A stretch of 64,000 nucleotides of DNA from Sphingobacteriales bacterium JAD_PAG50586_3 (GTDB lineage Bacteria > Bacteroidota > Bacteroidia > CAMBQF01), in NCBI GenBank assembly GCA_023213195.1, contig CP096135.1, forward strand, positions 2,538,842-2,602,841, given 5' to 3'. Under the pieces are notes generated by a model that was given only the letters and a program-made list of their open reading frames with translations, did not search any database and was not told where the DNA came from. Each line of letters starts with the position of its first letter. Position 1 is the stretch's first letter. Positions 63,913 through 64,000 of the stretch are shown here, piece after piece. A program made the translations under genes and the position numbers.

Positions 63913-64000
63913 ATGAAACGACTTGTGGTTTTTGCCTTTTTGTTTTTGCCCGTTTGCATTTTCGCGCAAACGTACTCTGTGCTAACGTATAATATACGGT
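63913..64000 (+). CDS. Endonuclease/exonuclease/phosphatase family protein, N-terminus only
   Basis: 29 codons before the right edge: a signal peptide (LVVFAFLFLPVCIFAQ) followed by TYSVLTYNIR, the first strand of the EEP fold with its metal-coordinating Asn in the form seen in secreted Bacteroidota members (S-V-x-T-Y-N-I-R). These are exported nucleases or phosphodiesterases. The rest of the gene is outside the window, so the call rests on about ten residues. Confidence 0.65.
   Translation, partial: MKRLVVFAFLFLPVCIFAQTYSVLTYNIR

Overview
The window comes from the chromosome of a free-living Bacteroidota bacterium, most likely a Chitinophagales/Sphingobacteriales-type lineage. The evidence is the set of lineage-typical families (two or three proteins with C-terminal type IX secretion sorting tails, YwqK/MORN repeats, DUF3098, DUF4199, DUF4956, Rossmann-DUF2520, DUF2027-Smr), the Bacteroidota promoter -7 element TAnnTTTG placed a few bases before many start codons, and the near absence of Shine-Dalgarno sequences. 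No rRNA, tRNA, CRISPR array, transposase or prophage block was recognised.

Layout. 1-4.3 kb: CoA-transferase fragment, GNAT, YwqK repeat protein, two glycosyltransferases and a WD40 protein. 4.4-7.4 kb: two tandem TraB/GumN secreted proteins followed by an ECF sigma factor and a membrane protein that could be its anti-sigma. 7.7-19.2 kb: a surface-protein region with one giant T9SS protein, three paralogous collagen-like fibre proteins (one also carrying YadA-head-like repeats and an S74 intramolecular-chaperone tail), a small secreted protein and a stand-alone Hpt protein. 19.2-28.9 kb: DUF4956, mtaB, a lipoprotein, an lgt-like gene with an inositol monophosphatase, a hybrid histidine kinase, a response regulator, DUF2520 and a Smr protein. 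28.9-32.5 kb: three secreted proteins, two with T9SS tails. 32.6-39.8 kb: uvrC, an aminotransferase/omega-amidase pair, rarA, an rRNA m5C methyltransferase, GNAT. 39.9-45.1 kb (minus strand): a compact cell-envelope operon GT2 - two small secreted paralogs - ftsX - DUF3098 - uppP - DUF4180 - GDPD. 45.2-57.4 kb: Mur-ligase (Mpl type), DUF4199, clpS, M48 metalloprotease, recQ, an AsmA-like protein, a candidate small RNA, gpsA and a PlsB-like acyltransferase. 57.5-63.3 kb: a signalling cluster (Hpt, hybrid kinase, CheY-like regulator, two LytTR regulators, a lipoprotein and an outer-membrane protein). The end holds pth and the start of an endonuclease/exonuclease/phosphatase gene.

A caution that affects the whole annotation: about 25 breaks (mostly loss of one base in a run of one nucleotide, a few insertions and two in-frame stops) interrupt genes that are otherwise complete, including uvrC, recQ, uppP and the rRNA methyltransferase. 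The most economical reading is uncorrected long-read sequence error, so I annotate these genes as single spans across the break and give the position of each break. Open reading frames taken literally would split them in two or three.

The most interesting items for follow-up are a GC-rich palindromic repeat that appears to be translated inside a T9SS sorting domain (30041-30073) and has relatives between genes, the collagen/YadA/S74 fibre locus with shared upstream elements, and an orphan promoter-terminator pair at 54104-54199 that predicts a small RNA.
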